Source of the DNA: an uncultured Granulosicoccaceae bacterium
Lineage (GTDB): Bacteria; Pseudomonadota; Gammaproteobacteria; Granulosicoccales; Granulosicoccaceae
Direction: 5' to 3'
NCBI GenBank assembly: GCA_938005265.1
Contig: CALLOA010000061.1
Span: forward strand, 1-64,000
Length of the DNA stretch: 64,000 bases
Under the pieces are notes generated by a model. The model was given only the letters and a program-made list of their open reading frames with translations, was not told where the DNA came from and did not search any database. Below are positions 36,245 to 44,973 of this stretch, piece by piece (position 1 is the first letter of the stretch; each line of letters starts with the position of its first letter). The translations under genes and the position numbers were made by a program.

Positions 36245-37177
36245 ATGCAAAATAACACCACAGTTACTGTAAACAACCTGCCAATTCTTCTGGAATGCGA
36301 AGAGTTGGCCCGTCTGATCGCAGAAGCAGAGAACTCGGCAGAGAACCCTGCACTTCCAAATTCCGCGGCCGGTGGTAATACCGACAACCAATCCGAGCGC
36401 AAAATCCATGCAAATTTGCTGACCATCGTAGATGTGGGTAAGGCCGAGCATTTTGCAGAATCCCACATCAGGAACGCGCGCCCGGTTGAATATGCAGCCT
36501 TTGTCCGTTCCGAGGGTAAAACCGGAGGCTTGTTGCCAACGATTGAGACAATTCAGTCCCTGATGCAGGTAATTGGAGCATCCGCTCAGAGTCATATTGT
36601 CTGCTACGATAGACAGGGCGGATCGGCCGCTTCCCGACTGGTCTGGACACTGCATGCCTTCGGTTTTAATAACTGCAGCCTGTTGAATGGTGGTCTTGAA
36701 GCCTGGGTTGGACAAGGCTACCCGACGGCAGCCGGCAACGCTGCTGCTATCGAGACACCTGCTCCAATTGAACTGCTTGCAACTCGCCGTAATGTTGTTA
36801 ACAGTGACGAATTGCTGGCAATGATCAGTAGTGACAATCACCCTGCACTACTGGATGCCCGCAGCCGTGCCGAATATGATGGTGAAGATGTAAGATCAGC
36901 TCGCGGCGGACACATACCACAGGCACGTTGGCTCGAATGGACCGATGCTCTTGATGCCCGGAACTATCGAAAGCTTCTACCCGATGAAGCCTTGCTGGAA
37001 CAGGTGACCAAAGCAGGTTTCAAACGTGATGACACCATCGTTGCCTATTGCCAGACGCACCAGCGATCTTCGCTGAGCTACGTCATGCTTAAACATCTGG
37101 GTTTTGAGAATGTGCTGGGGTTGGAAGGAGCCTGGTCTGCATGGGGTAACCGCGAAGACACACCTGTAGAAAGCTGA
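36245..37177 (+). CDS. sseA: two-domain sulfurtransferase (rhodanese/SseA-like)
   Basis: 310 residues, two rhodanese domains. The active C-terminal domain has the catalytic Cys C269 in VAYCQTHQRSS, and ARSRAEYDGE; the N-terminal domain has HIVCYDRQGGSAASR. It should transfer sulfane sulfur, from thiosulfate or mercaptopyruvate, to cyanide or thiols; a CQTH.RSS active loop is not the E. coli SseA CGSGVTA loop, so the physiological donor is open. Divergent from rpoE, convergent with orn. Confidence 0.85.
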   Translation: MQNNTTVTVNNLPILLECEELARLIAEAENSAENPALPNSAAGGNTDNQSERKIHANLLTIVDVGKAEHFAESHIRNARPVEYAAFVRSEGKTGGLLPTIETIQSLMQVIGASAQSHIVCYDRQGGSAASRLVWTLHAFGFNNCSLLNGGLEAWVGQGYPTAAGNAAAIETPAPIELLATRRNVVNSDELLAMISSDNHPALLDARSRAEYDGEDVRSARGGHIPQARWLEWTDALDARNYRKLLPDEALLEQVTKAGFKRDDTIVAYCQTHQRSSLSYVMLKHLGFENVLGLEGAWSAWGNREDTPVES

Positions 37178-37201
37178 GCTGCCTTGAAATCAGGCAGCTC
37201 A
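37175..37201. repeat. hairpin in the sseA-orn convergent gap
   Basis: TGAGCTGCCT (37175-37184) and AGGCAGCTCA (37192-37201) form a perfect 10-bp stem with a 7-base loop, overlapping the sseA stop codon. It sits between convergent genes and may end transcription, but the flanking bases (six A on the + side) do not form the usual U-run. Confidence 0.6.
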
Positions 37202-37236
37202 AAAAATGAATATCGAGCCTGAACTGTATTCGCTCA

Positions 37237-37782
37237 TCAGATGTTAAATACTGTTTTTCGATAATACTGCAGCTCTTCAATTGATTCGCGGATATCATCC
37301 AGTGCCTGGTGAGTTGCCTTTTTCCTGAAACCATCAAGGACAGAAGGTTGCCAACGTCGAATAACTTCTTTAATCGAGCTGACATCCAGATTGCGGTAGT
37401 GGAAAAATTCTTCCAGCTGCGGCATCAGGCGCACCATAAACCTTCTGTCCTGACAAATACTGTTACCACACATGGGAGACGCTCCCGTCGGACAATACTG
37501 TGCCAGAAATTCAAGCGTCTCCTGCTGCGCCACAGCCAGATCGACTTTGCTTTCCCGCACGCGCTGCACCAGGCCAGATGCCGTGTGGTGCTCGGTATTC
37601 CACTCATCCATAGCAGCCAGCACATCATCAGGTTGATGAATCGCCAGCACCGGCCCCTCCTCCAGAATGTTGAGTTCGCCATCAGTGACAATCGTGGCGA
37701 TTTCAATAATTCGATCAGTTTCCGGAACCAGGCCAGTCATTTCAAGGTCCAGCCAGATCAGATTTGATTCATGCACAGCCAT
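37237..37782 (-). CDS. orn: oligoribonuclease
   Basis: 181 residues. DEDDh exonuclease motifs: [10 protein letters not shown] (D, E), then [11 protein letters not shown] and the final DALDDI-like [13 protein letters not shown]. It degrades 2-5 nt RNAs and pGpG from c-di-GMP breakdown, which links to the GGDEF/EAL protein at 57.5 kb. Divergent from rsgA, the standard arrangement. Confidence 0.97.
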   Translation of the reverse strand: MAVHESNLIWLDLEMTGLVPETDRIIEIATIVTDGELNILEEGPVLAIHQPDDVLAAMDEWNTEHHTASGLVQRVRESKVDLAVAQQETLEFLAQYCPTGASPMCGNSICQDRRFMVRLMPQLEEFFHYRNLDVSSIKEVIRRWQPSVLDGFRKKATHQALDDIRESIEELQYYRKTVFNI

Positions 37783-37869
37783 GGGTTATCCGCCCCTTGA
37801 AAGGTTACTAAAACCCAAAGTCTAGCAGTCAGCTGCCTGGAACTACATGCTAGACTGATTATCCGATGA

Positions 37870-37922
37870 TTTTTTTTAACAATACGCTTTTGTTTAACCG
37901 CTTTTTTTTAACAATACGCTTT
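37870..37922. repeat. 21-bp perfect direct repeat upstream of rsgA
   Basis: Eight T's followed by AACAATACGCTTT occur at 37870-37890 and again at 37902-37922, identical over 21 bases and separated by 11 bp, in the 226-bp gap between orn and rsgA. Confidence 0.9.
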
Positions 37923-38008
37923 ACAAGCAGTGGTCTAATTTCCGGCCCCTACTTAGGCCAACCTTAATCTCCAGCCGTTAAATCGCGCATCAACTCCATG
38001 ATTAAACA

Positions 38009-39013
38009 TTGAACAGTCGCCCGAGTAATGCAACAACAAGAATCGAATCCGGCAAAAACACTGGCAGCGATGAAACATTTGCCGCCCGGGTAATCGCCAA
38101 CTTCGGGGAAGCTGCAGCTGTAACAGCATTACAGCCTGAAAACAGCAGCGTTATGTGTGCTCAGGAACCGGGTACAACACTCAGAGCTATTCCGCTGAAA
38201 AAACTGCCACTGCTGGTCGCCGGTGACATAGTTGCCTGCCAGCATCAGCCCGAAAATTCCAACTCCGAAGTCCGTGTAGTCGGGCTTCAAAAACGGCACA
38301 GTGAATTGGCTCGCCCTGATCGACGTGGCAAACTCAAACCGGTGGCGGCCAATCTGTCATGCCTGTTGATTGTCTGTGCACCGCAACCCGAACCGGACAC
38401 GTTGCTGATCGACCAGTTTTGTGTGGTTGCCAATCACAACGGCCTTGAACCCGTAATCGTGCTCAACAAGTCGGACATGCTGGACGCGCCAGATGCAAAG
38501 GAGCGGGCGGCACAATGCCGCGAAACACTGGCAACCTACAAACAGGCCGGCTTCCAGACTCTGGAGATCAACACCATTGAAGCATCCGCCTGGCAACCCA
38601 TGCTGGAGGCCATGCGCAATCGAGTGGCCGTGCTTGTCGGGCAATCCGGCGTGGGCAAATCATCCATCGTCAAAAGGATATTACCTGACCAGGAAATACG
38701 CGTGGGAGCTTTGACCAAAGCTACCGGAATTGGCGCTCATACAACCACAGTAAGCTGCTGGTATGAGCTTGACAATGCAGCGGCTCTGATAGATTCACCG
38801 GGCGTCAGACAATTTGCCGTGGATTATCTGGATCCGGTCGCGGTGGCCAGTGGCTACCCTGAAATTGCAAGGCTCGCCAATGAATGTCGATTTAATAATT
38901 GCCGGCATTTGGTTGAACCGGGCTGTGCCGTATTGCAAGAGCTTGAATCGGCGGAGCCCGCGATCAGCCAATCGAGGTATCAGAATTATTTGAAATTAAG
39001 TGCCGCTGATTGA
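38009..39013 (+). CDS. rsgA: ribosome small subunit biogenesis GTPase RsgA
   Basis: 334 residues. An OB-like N-terminal domain precedes a circularly permuted GTPase: NKSD (G4) comes before VGQSGVGKSS (G1) and DSPGVRQF (G3). The C-terminal zinc motif is NECRFNNCRHLVEPGCAV. It releases factors from maturing 30S subunits. The start is a TTG at 38009, directly after an in-frame TAA, so no upstream start is possible; the core begins soon after at FAARVIANFG. Confidence 0.94.
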   Translation: MNSRPSNATTRIESGKNTGSDETFAARVIANFGEAAAVTALQPENSSVMCAQEPGTTLRAIPLKKLPLLVAGDIVACQHQPENSNSEVRVVGLQKRHSELARPDRRGKLKPVAANLSCLLIVCAPQPEPDTLLIDQFCVVANHNGLEPVIVLNKSDMLDAPDAKERAAQCRETLATYKQAGFQTLEINTIEASAWQPMLEAMRNRVAVLVGQSGVGKSSIVKRILPDQEIRVGALTKATGIGAHTTTVSCWYELDNAAALIDSPGVRQFAVDYLDPVAVASGYPEIARLANECRFNNCRHLVEPGCAVLQELESAEPAISQSRYQNYLKLSAAD

Positions 39014-39048
39014 GCGCAGTTGAAATTGGTCGCAACCGGCCAAGCCTG

Positions 39049-39645
39049 CTAGTGCATTTCTGTACGATCAGCGAAAGCTACCGCCAGCGTGCCTCCGTCA
39101 GCAAATTCAAGTTCACCACCCAATGGTATGCCTCGAGCGATTTGCAATACCTTCACGTCGCGGTTCCGGGCAAGCTCAGCAATGTAATTGGCCGTAGCGC
39201 CCCCCTCAACAGTGGGATTGGTGGCAACCGTCAGCTCGCGCACAGTTGCTGAATCCAGTAACCGTTCAAGCATACCCAAACCCAGTTCCTCCGGCCCAAT
39301 CCCGTCCAGCGGTGACAAATGTCCCATCAGTACGAAATAGCATCCACGATAATTGGTGGACTTCTCCAAAGCCATAACGTCTGCGGGCGATTCAACGATA
39401 CAGAGTTGAGAACTGTCCCGTTCATCGTCATTGCAAATGTCACAGAGCTCGTTCTCCGTGAAATTACGACACCTGCCGCATTGGCGAATATCTCGCATGG
39501 CCGCAAGCAGTGCACTGCCCAGACGCTCTCCGGAATCACGATCACGCTGCAGCATATGCAGTGCCATGCGCTGCGCAGACTTGGGACCTACGCCCGGCAG
39601 GCAGCGCAATCCATCAATCAATTGTTGCAGCAGATTTTCACGCAT
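39049..39645 (-). CDS. recR: recombination protein RecR
   Basis: 198 residues. HhH segment LRCLPGVGPKSAQRMALHML, zinc motif CGRCRNFTENELCDIC, Toprim segment LCIVESPADVMALE, and Walker-like VEGGATANYIA. It works with RecO in daughter-strand gap repair. Third gene of dnaX-ybaB-recR. Confidence 0.97.
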   Translation of the reverse strand: MRENLLQQLIDGLRCLPGVGPKSAQRMALHMLQRDRDSGERLGSALLAAMRDIRQCGRCRNFTENELCDICNDDERDSSQLCIVESPADVMALEKSTNYRGCYFVLMGHLSPLDGIGPEELGLGMLERLLDSATVRELTVATNPTVEGGATANYIAELARNRDVKVLQIARGIPLGGELEFADGGTLAVAFADRTEMH

Positions 39646-39678
39646 AGTAACGACCCGTTCAGGTAATGATCAGGCACC

Positions 39679-40002
39679 TTAGAAAGGCATTTGCATGCCA
39701 GCCGGCAAGTTCATGCCATTGGTCAGGCTACCCATCTTTTCCTTGGAAACTGTCTCAAGCTTATGCGTCGCATCGTTCACTGCCGCAGCTATCAGATCTT
39801 CGAGCATGTCACGATCATCACCCATCAGCGAATCATCGATAGATACTTTAAGCAGCTCATGTCGACCGTTCATGGTTACTTTGACCAGGCCGGCACCACT
39901 TTGCCCCTCAACTTCCAACTCAGCGATTTCCTGCTGCATCTTCTGCATGTCTTCCTGCATTTTTTGCGCTTGCTTCATCAGGTTGCCAATACCACCTTTC
40001 AT
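39679..40002 (-). CDS. ybaB: YbaB/EbfC nucleoid-associated protein
   Basis: 107 residues. The helical start [20 protein letters not shown], then [18 protein letters not shown] and [16 protein letters not shown] are standard YbaB. It is a dimeric DNA-binding protein encoded between dnaX and recR throughout the gammaproteobacteria. Confidence 0.96.
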   Translation of the reverse strand: MKGGIGNLMKQAQKMQEDMQKMQQEIAELEVEGQSGAGLVKVTMNGRHELLKVSIDDSLMGDDRDMLEDLIAAAVNDATHKLETVSKEKMGSLTNGMNLPAGMQMPF

Positions 40003-40043
40003 CGCATGAACTCCATTGAATTATAAAATCGGGATTGCACAGC

Positions 40044-42020
40044 CTAAGCCGGTAAGACCGGTTGAATGCTGGCTTGTTCAAGCTCGCCATCGACGCGCTC
40101 GAGAATATTTTTTACAACCGGATCAGCAGCGATGGATGCTTCTGCCGCTTTCTGCGCCTCCTGGCGCAAGCGCTCGTCCCGTTGTGCTACCGTCTCGGAC
40201 TGATGCTGACCGGTCTTAAAAACCAACTGAACAGGCTGGTTACAAACACTGCTCAATGACTGTTCAAGCCGCTGGCAGGCCAACACCACTTTAAGTTCCT
40301 CATGCTGCTCGGCAACCATCAGCGTAATCGACTGACGACCATTCTGTTGCTCAACTTCGCAAAGACTGCTGTTGCGTGCCAGCTGCATTGCCGCACCATT
40401 TATGGCAAGCCCGTCCACGATGGCGTTCCAGTTACCAGACTGCGGAACAACCACTTGTGATGTTGATTCAGCACTTGCCCGGCGAGTGTCACTCCCGGAA
40501 GCAGCGGCTTCGCTTACTGAATCCACAGCGTTGCTGCCTGTTGTTTCTTCACGCACTGGCGTGTCTGATGGCTGTTGAACCGGGGCCTCAGTTTGCGCAG
40601 ACGCCGCTTTTGCCAATGCAGGCACAGCTAGCGCCTGTGCATCCGGTGCAGGTGTAGCTTGCGCCGGGATAGTTGCTGGTGCTGATGCCAGCTTACCTGC
40701 CAGCGCGGCAGCTCCCGTTGCTGGCTCCGTTGAACCGCCTGTCGCTTGTGCGACCCTCATTGTAGTTTCGCTTACCTGAGCGCTGGCCTTTGCCTGCTTT
40801 GATTCGGCAGTTGAAGCATCAGGCTCGGCAGTCGCCACAGGTGCCTGCCCGGATTGACTGCCGGATTGATTCCCCGTTTGGTTTTCCGGCAGAGAAACTC
40901 CGGAGTCTCCTGCGTTGCTGCTACCACTGGCAGGATCGACTTGCCGAAAATACAGCATGCGCAGCACTGTCATTTCAAAGGACTCACGTGGAAGCGGCGC
41001 ATGTGGCATGTCCCGCTGCCCCTGTAATGCTATCTGATAGAACAGCTGAACATCCTCCGGTGATAGCGAACTAACCAATTCAGACATGGCCTCTGCAGGC
41101 CAATCGGATGTGGTCGCCGCACCGGGCACCATTTGCTGCATGGCAACGTGATGAAGTACCGAAAGTACATCAGCCAGTAATTGACGGTAATCGGGTGAGA
41201 AATCCGACATGGCGGCGATCAGCCCCATGCTTTTCTCGGCATCGCCACTGGCAATACAGCGAACCAGTTCAACCACACGCCCGGCAGACAAAACACCCAG
41301 CAGATTTTCTACCACCGATGACTTCACTACCCCTTCGCCTAGAGCTGCCACTTGTTCAACGAGACTCAGACTGTCCCGGACGCTGCCATCGGCTACTTTG
41401 GCCACCTGTGCCAGAGCATCCGCTTCGAACTCGATATTTTCAGCCTTGAGAATGGTAGACAGATGTTCCGCCAGCAGAGATTGCGGCATGGACTTCAAAT
41501 TGAACTGCAGACAACGCGACAGCACAGTAGCTGGCAATTTTTGCTGCTCAGTGGTCGCAAGCAGGAATTTGACATGTTCAGGAGGTTCTTCCAGCGTTTT
41601 CAACAAAGCATTAAAACTACTTTTCGAAAACATGTGCACTTCATCTATCAGATAGACCTTGTAGCGACCGCTGGTAGGTTTGTATTGGGCGTTTTCTAAT
41701 AATTCACGTGTGTCATCAACGCCGGTGTTGGAGGCCGCGTCAACCTCGATCAGGTCGAAGAAACGCCCGGCCATGATGTCCTGGCAAATGCTGCAGGACC
41801 CACAAGGCTCGGCAGAGACACCGCTCTCGCAGTTGAGGCTTTTAGCGAAGATTCGCGCAATCGTTGTTTTGCCAACACCGCGGGTGCCGGTAAAGAGGTA
41901 CGCATGGTGCAAACGCCCGGTTTCCAGGGCATTGACCAATGCCTTGACGACATGCTCTTGGCCGACAAGGTCTGCAAAATTTTGTGGCCGCCACTTTCTG
42001 GCAAGCACCTGGTAGCTCAC
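40044..42020 (-). CDS. dnaX: DNA polymerase III subunits gamma/tau
   Basis: 658 residues from a GTG at 42020. It starts SYQVLARKWRPQNFADLVGQ, has the P-loop GTRGVGKTT, a zinc motif (CGSCSIC with upstream Cys) and DEVHMFS, then SRCLQF. The C-terminal third is Ala/Gln/Thr-rich low-complexity linker followed by the tau tail. It forms the clamp loader. A longer open frame from 42200 exists, but its first 60 codons lie across the SRP RNA gene and do not match DnaX. Whether the gamma product is made by frameshifting was not determined. Confidence 0.96.
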   Translation of the reverse strand: MSYQVLARKWRPQNFADLVGQEHVVKALVNALETGRLHHAYLFTGTRGVGKTTIARIFAKSLNCESGVSAEPCGSCSICQDIMAGRFFDLIEVDAASNTGVDDTRELLENAQYKPTSGRYKVYLIDEVHMFSKSSFNALLKTLEEPPEHVKFLLATTEQQKLPATVLSRCLQFNLKSMPQSLLAEHLSTILKAENIEFEADALAQVAKVADGSVRDSLSLVEQVAALGEGVVKSSVVENLLGVLSAGRVVELVRCIASGDAEKSMGLIAAMSDFSPDYRQLLADVLSVLHHVAMQQMVPGAATTSDWPAEAMSELVSSLSPEDVQLFYQIALQGQRDMPHAPLPRESFEMTVLRMLYFRQVDPASGSSNAGDSGVSLPENQTGNQSGSQSGQAPVATAEPDASTAESKQAKASAQVSETTMRVAQATGGSTEPATGAAALAGKLASAPATIPAQATPAPDAQALAVPALAKAASAQTEAPVQQPSDTPVREETTGSNAVDSVSEAAASGSDTRRASAESTSQVVVPQSGNWNAIVDGLAINGAAMQLARNSSLCEVEQQNGRQSITLMVAEQHEELKVVLACQRLEQSLSSVCNQPVQLVFKTGQHQSETVAQRDERLRQEAQKAAEASIAADPVVKNILERVDGELEQASIQPVLPA

Positions 42021-42079
42021 AGTAAACTCAACCGTTGGTAGGCGGACTTGGATGACAGTGCTAATGCCAGGATGGCGGC

Positions 42080-42198
42080 GCCCCGCACCAGCCACATCCC
42101 GGCGCCCGATTCCACTGCTGCCGCTGCTCCCTTCCGGGCCTGACGGGGTTAACAGTTTCTCGTCGCGAGAGAGCCGATACGGAACACCATTGAGGGGC
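42080..42198 (-). ncRNA. ffs: signal recognition particle RNA (4.5S, small form)
   Basis: The minus strand carries the invariant SRP core GTCAGGCCCGGAAGGGAGCA (then GC) at 42123-42144, followed by GCGCCGGGATGTGGCTGGTG, a close match to the 3' half of E. coli 4.5S RNA. GCCCC (42194-42198) and GGGGC (42080-42084) pair at the ends. It should bind Ffh in co-translational targeting. It lies immediately upstream of dnaX, as in Pseudomonas. End positions are estimated to within a few bases. Confidence 0.93.
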
Positions 42199-42641
42199 AA
42201 ATTTGCTCGACTGTCAAGCTCGAATGTCCAGACAGAATCTCTGAATTCGGGCTAGTCTGTCTGAGTCAATTTGCCTGATCTTGCTCAGCGTGGTTCATTT
42301 TGCCTGGCTAACACCGGTCTGACAGTAACGCATTAACGAGTCACGCATAAACGAGTAACGCAAAAACGTCCTGGCGTCCCGGTAGCACTAAATCTGGCGA
42401 ACGGGTTCAATGAAAAACCTGAACCTTACCCCAGACGCCTATTGTCAGGCTTGACGCACATCATCGCAAGCCGAATTTCGAGCTAAATCAAACCACTCTT
42501 GGAACTGTAGTGCATGTAGACAATTATTGCGACTCTCGCCAAAGCTGCCTGACGGGCTGAACTATTGTTACGGTGTCGCTATAATCCCTGCGAATTCACG
42601 CCACCAGGCCCATTGAAGGTTGCAGTGGTAACGGTATCCAG
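42199..42641. other. 443-bp intergenic region between ffs and phoB
   Basis: It contains the tandem 15-bp array at 42326-42368 and a good -10 hexamer TATAAT (42580-42585) about 57 bp before the phoB start; the -35 region (near 42557-42562, TGAACT) is poor, which fits an activator-dependent promoter. No clear Pho box was found here, though PhoB usually regulates its own gene. No coding frame is supported. Confidence 0.5.
42326..42368. repeat. 15-bp tandem repeat, 2.9 copies
   Basis: TAACGCATTAACGAG (42326-42340), TCACGCATAAACGAG (42341-42355) and TAACGCAAAAACG (42356-42368), about 280 bp upstream of phoB. Confidence 0.85.
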
Positions 42642-43394
42642 GTGGGCATATCGCGCTATCAGGCCCTCGATAAGAGCGAGCAGTTTATTTTGAGCAGCAA
42701 TGTACTGATTGTCGAAGATGAACCGGCAATAGCCGAGATGATACAAATGGCACTTCAACAGAAAGGATACGCTATCGAAATTGCCGGTGATGTGGCGAGC
42801 GCCCGCGACTTAGTCGGTACCCGCATCATTGACCTGGCTTTAGTTGACTGGATGCTTCCGGGTGCCAGTGGCATTGAATTTGTTCGCTATCTACGAAGCC
42901 AGGAAGCCACTCGAACCTTGCCCATTATCATGTTAACGGCAAAATCAGAAGAACAGGACATCACAGCAGGCCTTGATGCAGGGGCAGATGACTACATGTC
43001 TAAACCTTTCTCACCCAAGGTACTCAATTCACGTATTCAGGCCTTGCTGCGCCGCAGTCTAGCAATGAGCAACGCAGTACTTGAAATCGATGAATTACGC
43101 TGCGACACCAGTGCCCACCGCTTGTACGTGGGAAATTCTGAAAAGGAGATCGGTACAACCGAATTCAAATTACTGCAGTTTCTGATGAGGAACCCCGATC
43201 ACGTATATACTCGCGCCCAACTGCTGGATAATGTGTGGGGCCCGGCGACCTTTATCGAAGAACGGACCATTGACGTGCACATTCTCAGGCTACGCAAGAT
43301 TCTCAAGCAAGATGGCCTTGATTACCTGATTCAAACAGTCAGAGGGGCCGGTTACCGCTTGTCAAACAACAGGTCTAAAACCGCTTCAGCATAA
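42642..43394 (+). CDS. phoB: phosphate regulon response regulator PhoB
   Basis: 250 residues as listed from GTG 42642. Receiver domain: VLIVEDEPAI with D26 and E25, phospho-acceptor D69 (LVDWMLPG), T in MLTAKS and K in YMSKPFSP. An OmpR/PhoB winged helix follows (TEFKLLQFLMRNPDHVYTRA, then VDVHILRLRKIL-like TIDVHILRLRKIL). A TTG at 42690 would start at SSNVLIVEDE and fits PhoB length better, so the start is open. phoR follows 19 bp after. Activates the pst operon downstream through the Pho box near 44843. Confidence 0.93.
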   Translation: MGISRYQALDKSEQFILSSNVLIVEDEPAIAEMIQMALQQKGYAIEIAGDVASARDLVGTRIIDLALVDWMLPGASGIEFVRYLRSQEATRTLPIIMLTAKSEEQDITAGLDAGADDYMSKPFSPKVLNSRIQALLRRSLAMSNAVLEIDELRCDTSAHRLYVGNSEKEIGTTEFKLLQFLMRNPDHVYTRAQLLDNVWGPATFIEERTIDVHILRLRKILKQDGLDYLIQTVRGAGYRLSNNRSKTASA

Positions 43395-43413
43395 TGCTCA
43401 TGGTGCAATCAAG

Positions 43414-44790
43414 GTGAAATCCTGGGCTGATGAAGGCTGGCGTCTGGCTGCCACATTGCTGGCTGCAGCTGTCGCTGGCCTACTTCTGGGCAATTTTCAG
43501 ATCGCACTGCTGATTGCGCTGATGTTGTATGCCGCTTGGATGATCTATCGTTTGCACCAGGTAAACAGTTGGTTACAAAGCGGTGCTGCAACTAAAGACA
43601 CTCCCGACACAACCGGCCTACTGGATTCTGTGGTACAGCTGGTACACAGGGAGCAACGCCGCTCCGGACGCCAGAAGGATAAAATGCGCCGAACACTGTC
43701 CCAGTTCAATGCACTGGCCAGTGAAATTCCGGATGCAACTGTAGTTCTCGATGACAAATGGCTTATACAGTGGTGCAATGCGGCGGCGGAAAAATTACTC
43801 GGTATCAATCGAAAAGCAGATCGCGGGCAACGCATAGATAACCTGCTCAGAGCACCGGAATTTGTGGCGTTTCTGCAAGAGGTTCACAGTGAACACCGGG
43901 AACTTGAAATAGTCTCACCGGTATCAAGTGAGTTGACACTTTTAGTCACCTGTGTGCCCGCTGGTGACAATCAACTCATCCTGACTGCCCGCAATATAAC
44001 CCAGAGAGTGCAGGTCCGCGAAATGCGTAAAGCATTCGTGGCTGATGTGTCGCATGAGCTTAAAACGCCACTAACGGTTATTCGAGGGCATCTCGAAATG
44101 TTGGGTGAACGCCACAGTCTGACAGAACACGAGTGGCTGGCACTCAGTCGAATTGACGAACAAAGTGACCGCATGGAAACCATCGTCAGCGATCTACTGA
44201 TGTTGTCAAAACTTGAAAGCAGCACGCTGGAACCCGATGAAGGTCACTGGATCTCCATGCCCGGGCTGATTGAAAAGATCATCAATGATGTCACTGGCGG
44301 CCTCGACTTGCACAACCTGCACACACAGTTTGATACGTCGTTAGAGTTACTCGGTATTGAGTCGGAAATATACAGTTGCTGCCAGAATCTCATACAAAAT
44401 GCCCTGTCTTATAATCCTGCGGGCACCCGCATCGATATTGAGTGGCGCTATGTAGCGCAAAGCGAACCCGAACACAGCTGGGTAATAAGCGACACCGATG
44501 CGGCAACGCTGGAACCCGGCAGCGTCATTTTTCTGGTACGCGACCAGGGCATCGGCATTCCGGAAGAGCACCTTTCACGACTGAGCCAACGATTCTACCG
44601 GGTCGACCGTGATCGCTCCAGGGCAACTGGAGGCACAGGTCTTGGACTTGCCATAGTAAAGTACATAGCGCAACGACATTCCGGTCACCTGTTTATCGAG
44701 AGCCAGTCGGGTAAGGGCTCGCTATTCGCTGTTAGCTTCCCCGCCTTCAGACACCGCAAATTGAGCAATCAATCACGCGCCAGTCAGTAG
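43414..44790 (+). CDS. phoR: phosphate regulon sensor histidine kinase PhoR
   Basis: 458 residues from GTG 43414. Two membrane segments near the N-terminus (LAATLLAAAVAGLLL and ALLIALMLYAAWMIY), a PAS domain (SEIPDATVVLDDKWLIQWCN), the H-box VSHELKTPL with H214, N-box NLIQNALSYNP, G1 DQGIGIPEEHL and G2 GGTGLGLAIVK. It autophosphorylates and passes phosphate to PhoB when PstSCAB-PhoU signals low phosphate. Typical PhoR architecture without a large periplasmic domain. Confidence 0.95.
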   Translation: MKSWADEGWRLAATLLAAAVAGLLLGNFQIALLIALMLYAAWMIYRLHQVNSWLQSGAATKDTPDTTGLLDSVVQLVHREQRRSGRQKDKMRRTLSQFNALASEIPDATVVLDDKWLIQWCNAAAEKLLGINRKADRGQRIDNLLRAPEFVAFLQEVHSEHRELEIVSPVSSELTLLVTCVPAGDNQLILTARNITQRVQVREMRKAFVADVSHELKTPLTVIRGHLEMLGERHSLTEHEWLALSRIDEQSDRMETIVSDLLMLSKLESSTLEPDEGHWISMPGLIEKIINDVTGGLDLHNLHTQFDTSLELLGIESEIYSCCQNLIQNALSYNPAGTRIDIEWRYVAQSEPEHSWVISDTDAATLEPGSVIFLVRDQGIGIPEEHLSRLSQRFYRVDRDRSRATGGTGLGLAIVKYIAQRHSGHLFIESQSGKGSLFAVSFPAFRHRKLSNQSRASQ

Positions 44791-44842
44791 GCAAGCGGGA
44801 CCGGTGGGATCGGTAGAGGACAGTCAACATTTTTTTACACGA

Positions 44843-44878
44843 TTGTCATACCGCTGTCATATTCGACTCTCATACTAT
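44843..44878 (+). promoter_or_regulatory. Pho box and -10 element of pstS
   Basis: TTGTCAT (44843-44849) and CTGTCAT (44854-44860) are 11 bp apart, the Pho box heptamer spacing, and a weaker CTCTCAT follows at 44867-44873. A -10 hexamer TACTAT lies at 44873-44878, 12 bp past the box, the usual geometry for PhoB-activated promoters. The pstS ATG is 96 bp further on. Confidence 0.8.
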
Positions 44879-44973
44879 CCATGGTGGTCAGGCATGTAGC
44901 CAGGCTTTGTTCAAATTAAACTTTTCTTTAGCGATTCTTGAACATCAGCGTAATAACCAGGAGTAATCGGAAT

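Noticed and set aside
37175-37201. Hairpin as a standard intrinsic terminator of sseA
   Set aside because: The stem is good but is followed by A's, not T's, on the + strand; kept only as a hairpin.
42021-42200. 60-codon N-terminal extension of DnaX
   Set aside because: The segment is the SRP RNA gene and its downstream leader; DnaX homology starts at the GTG 42020.
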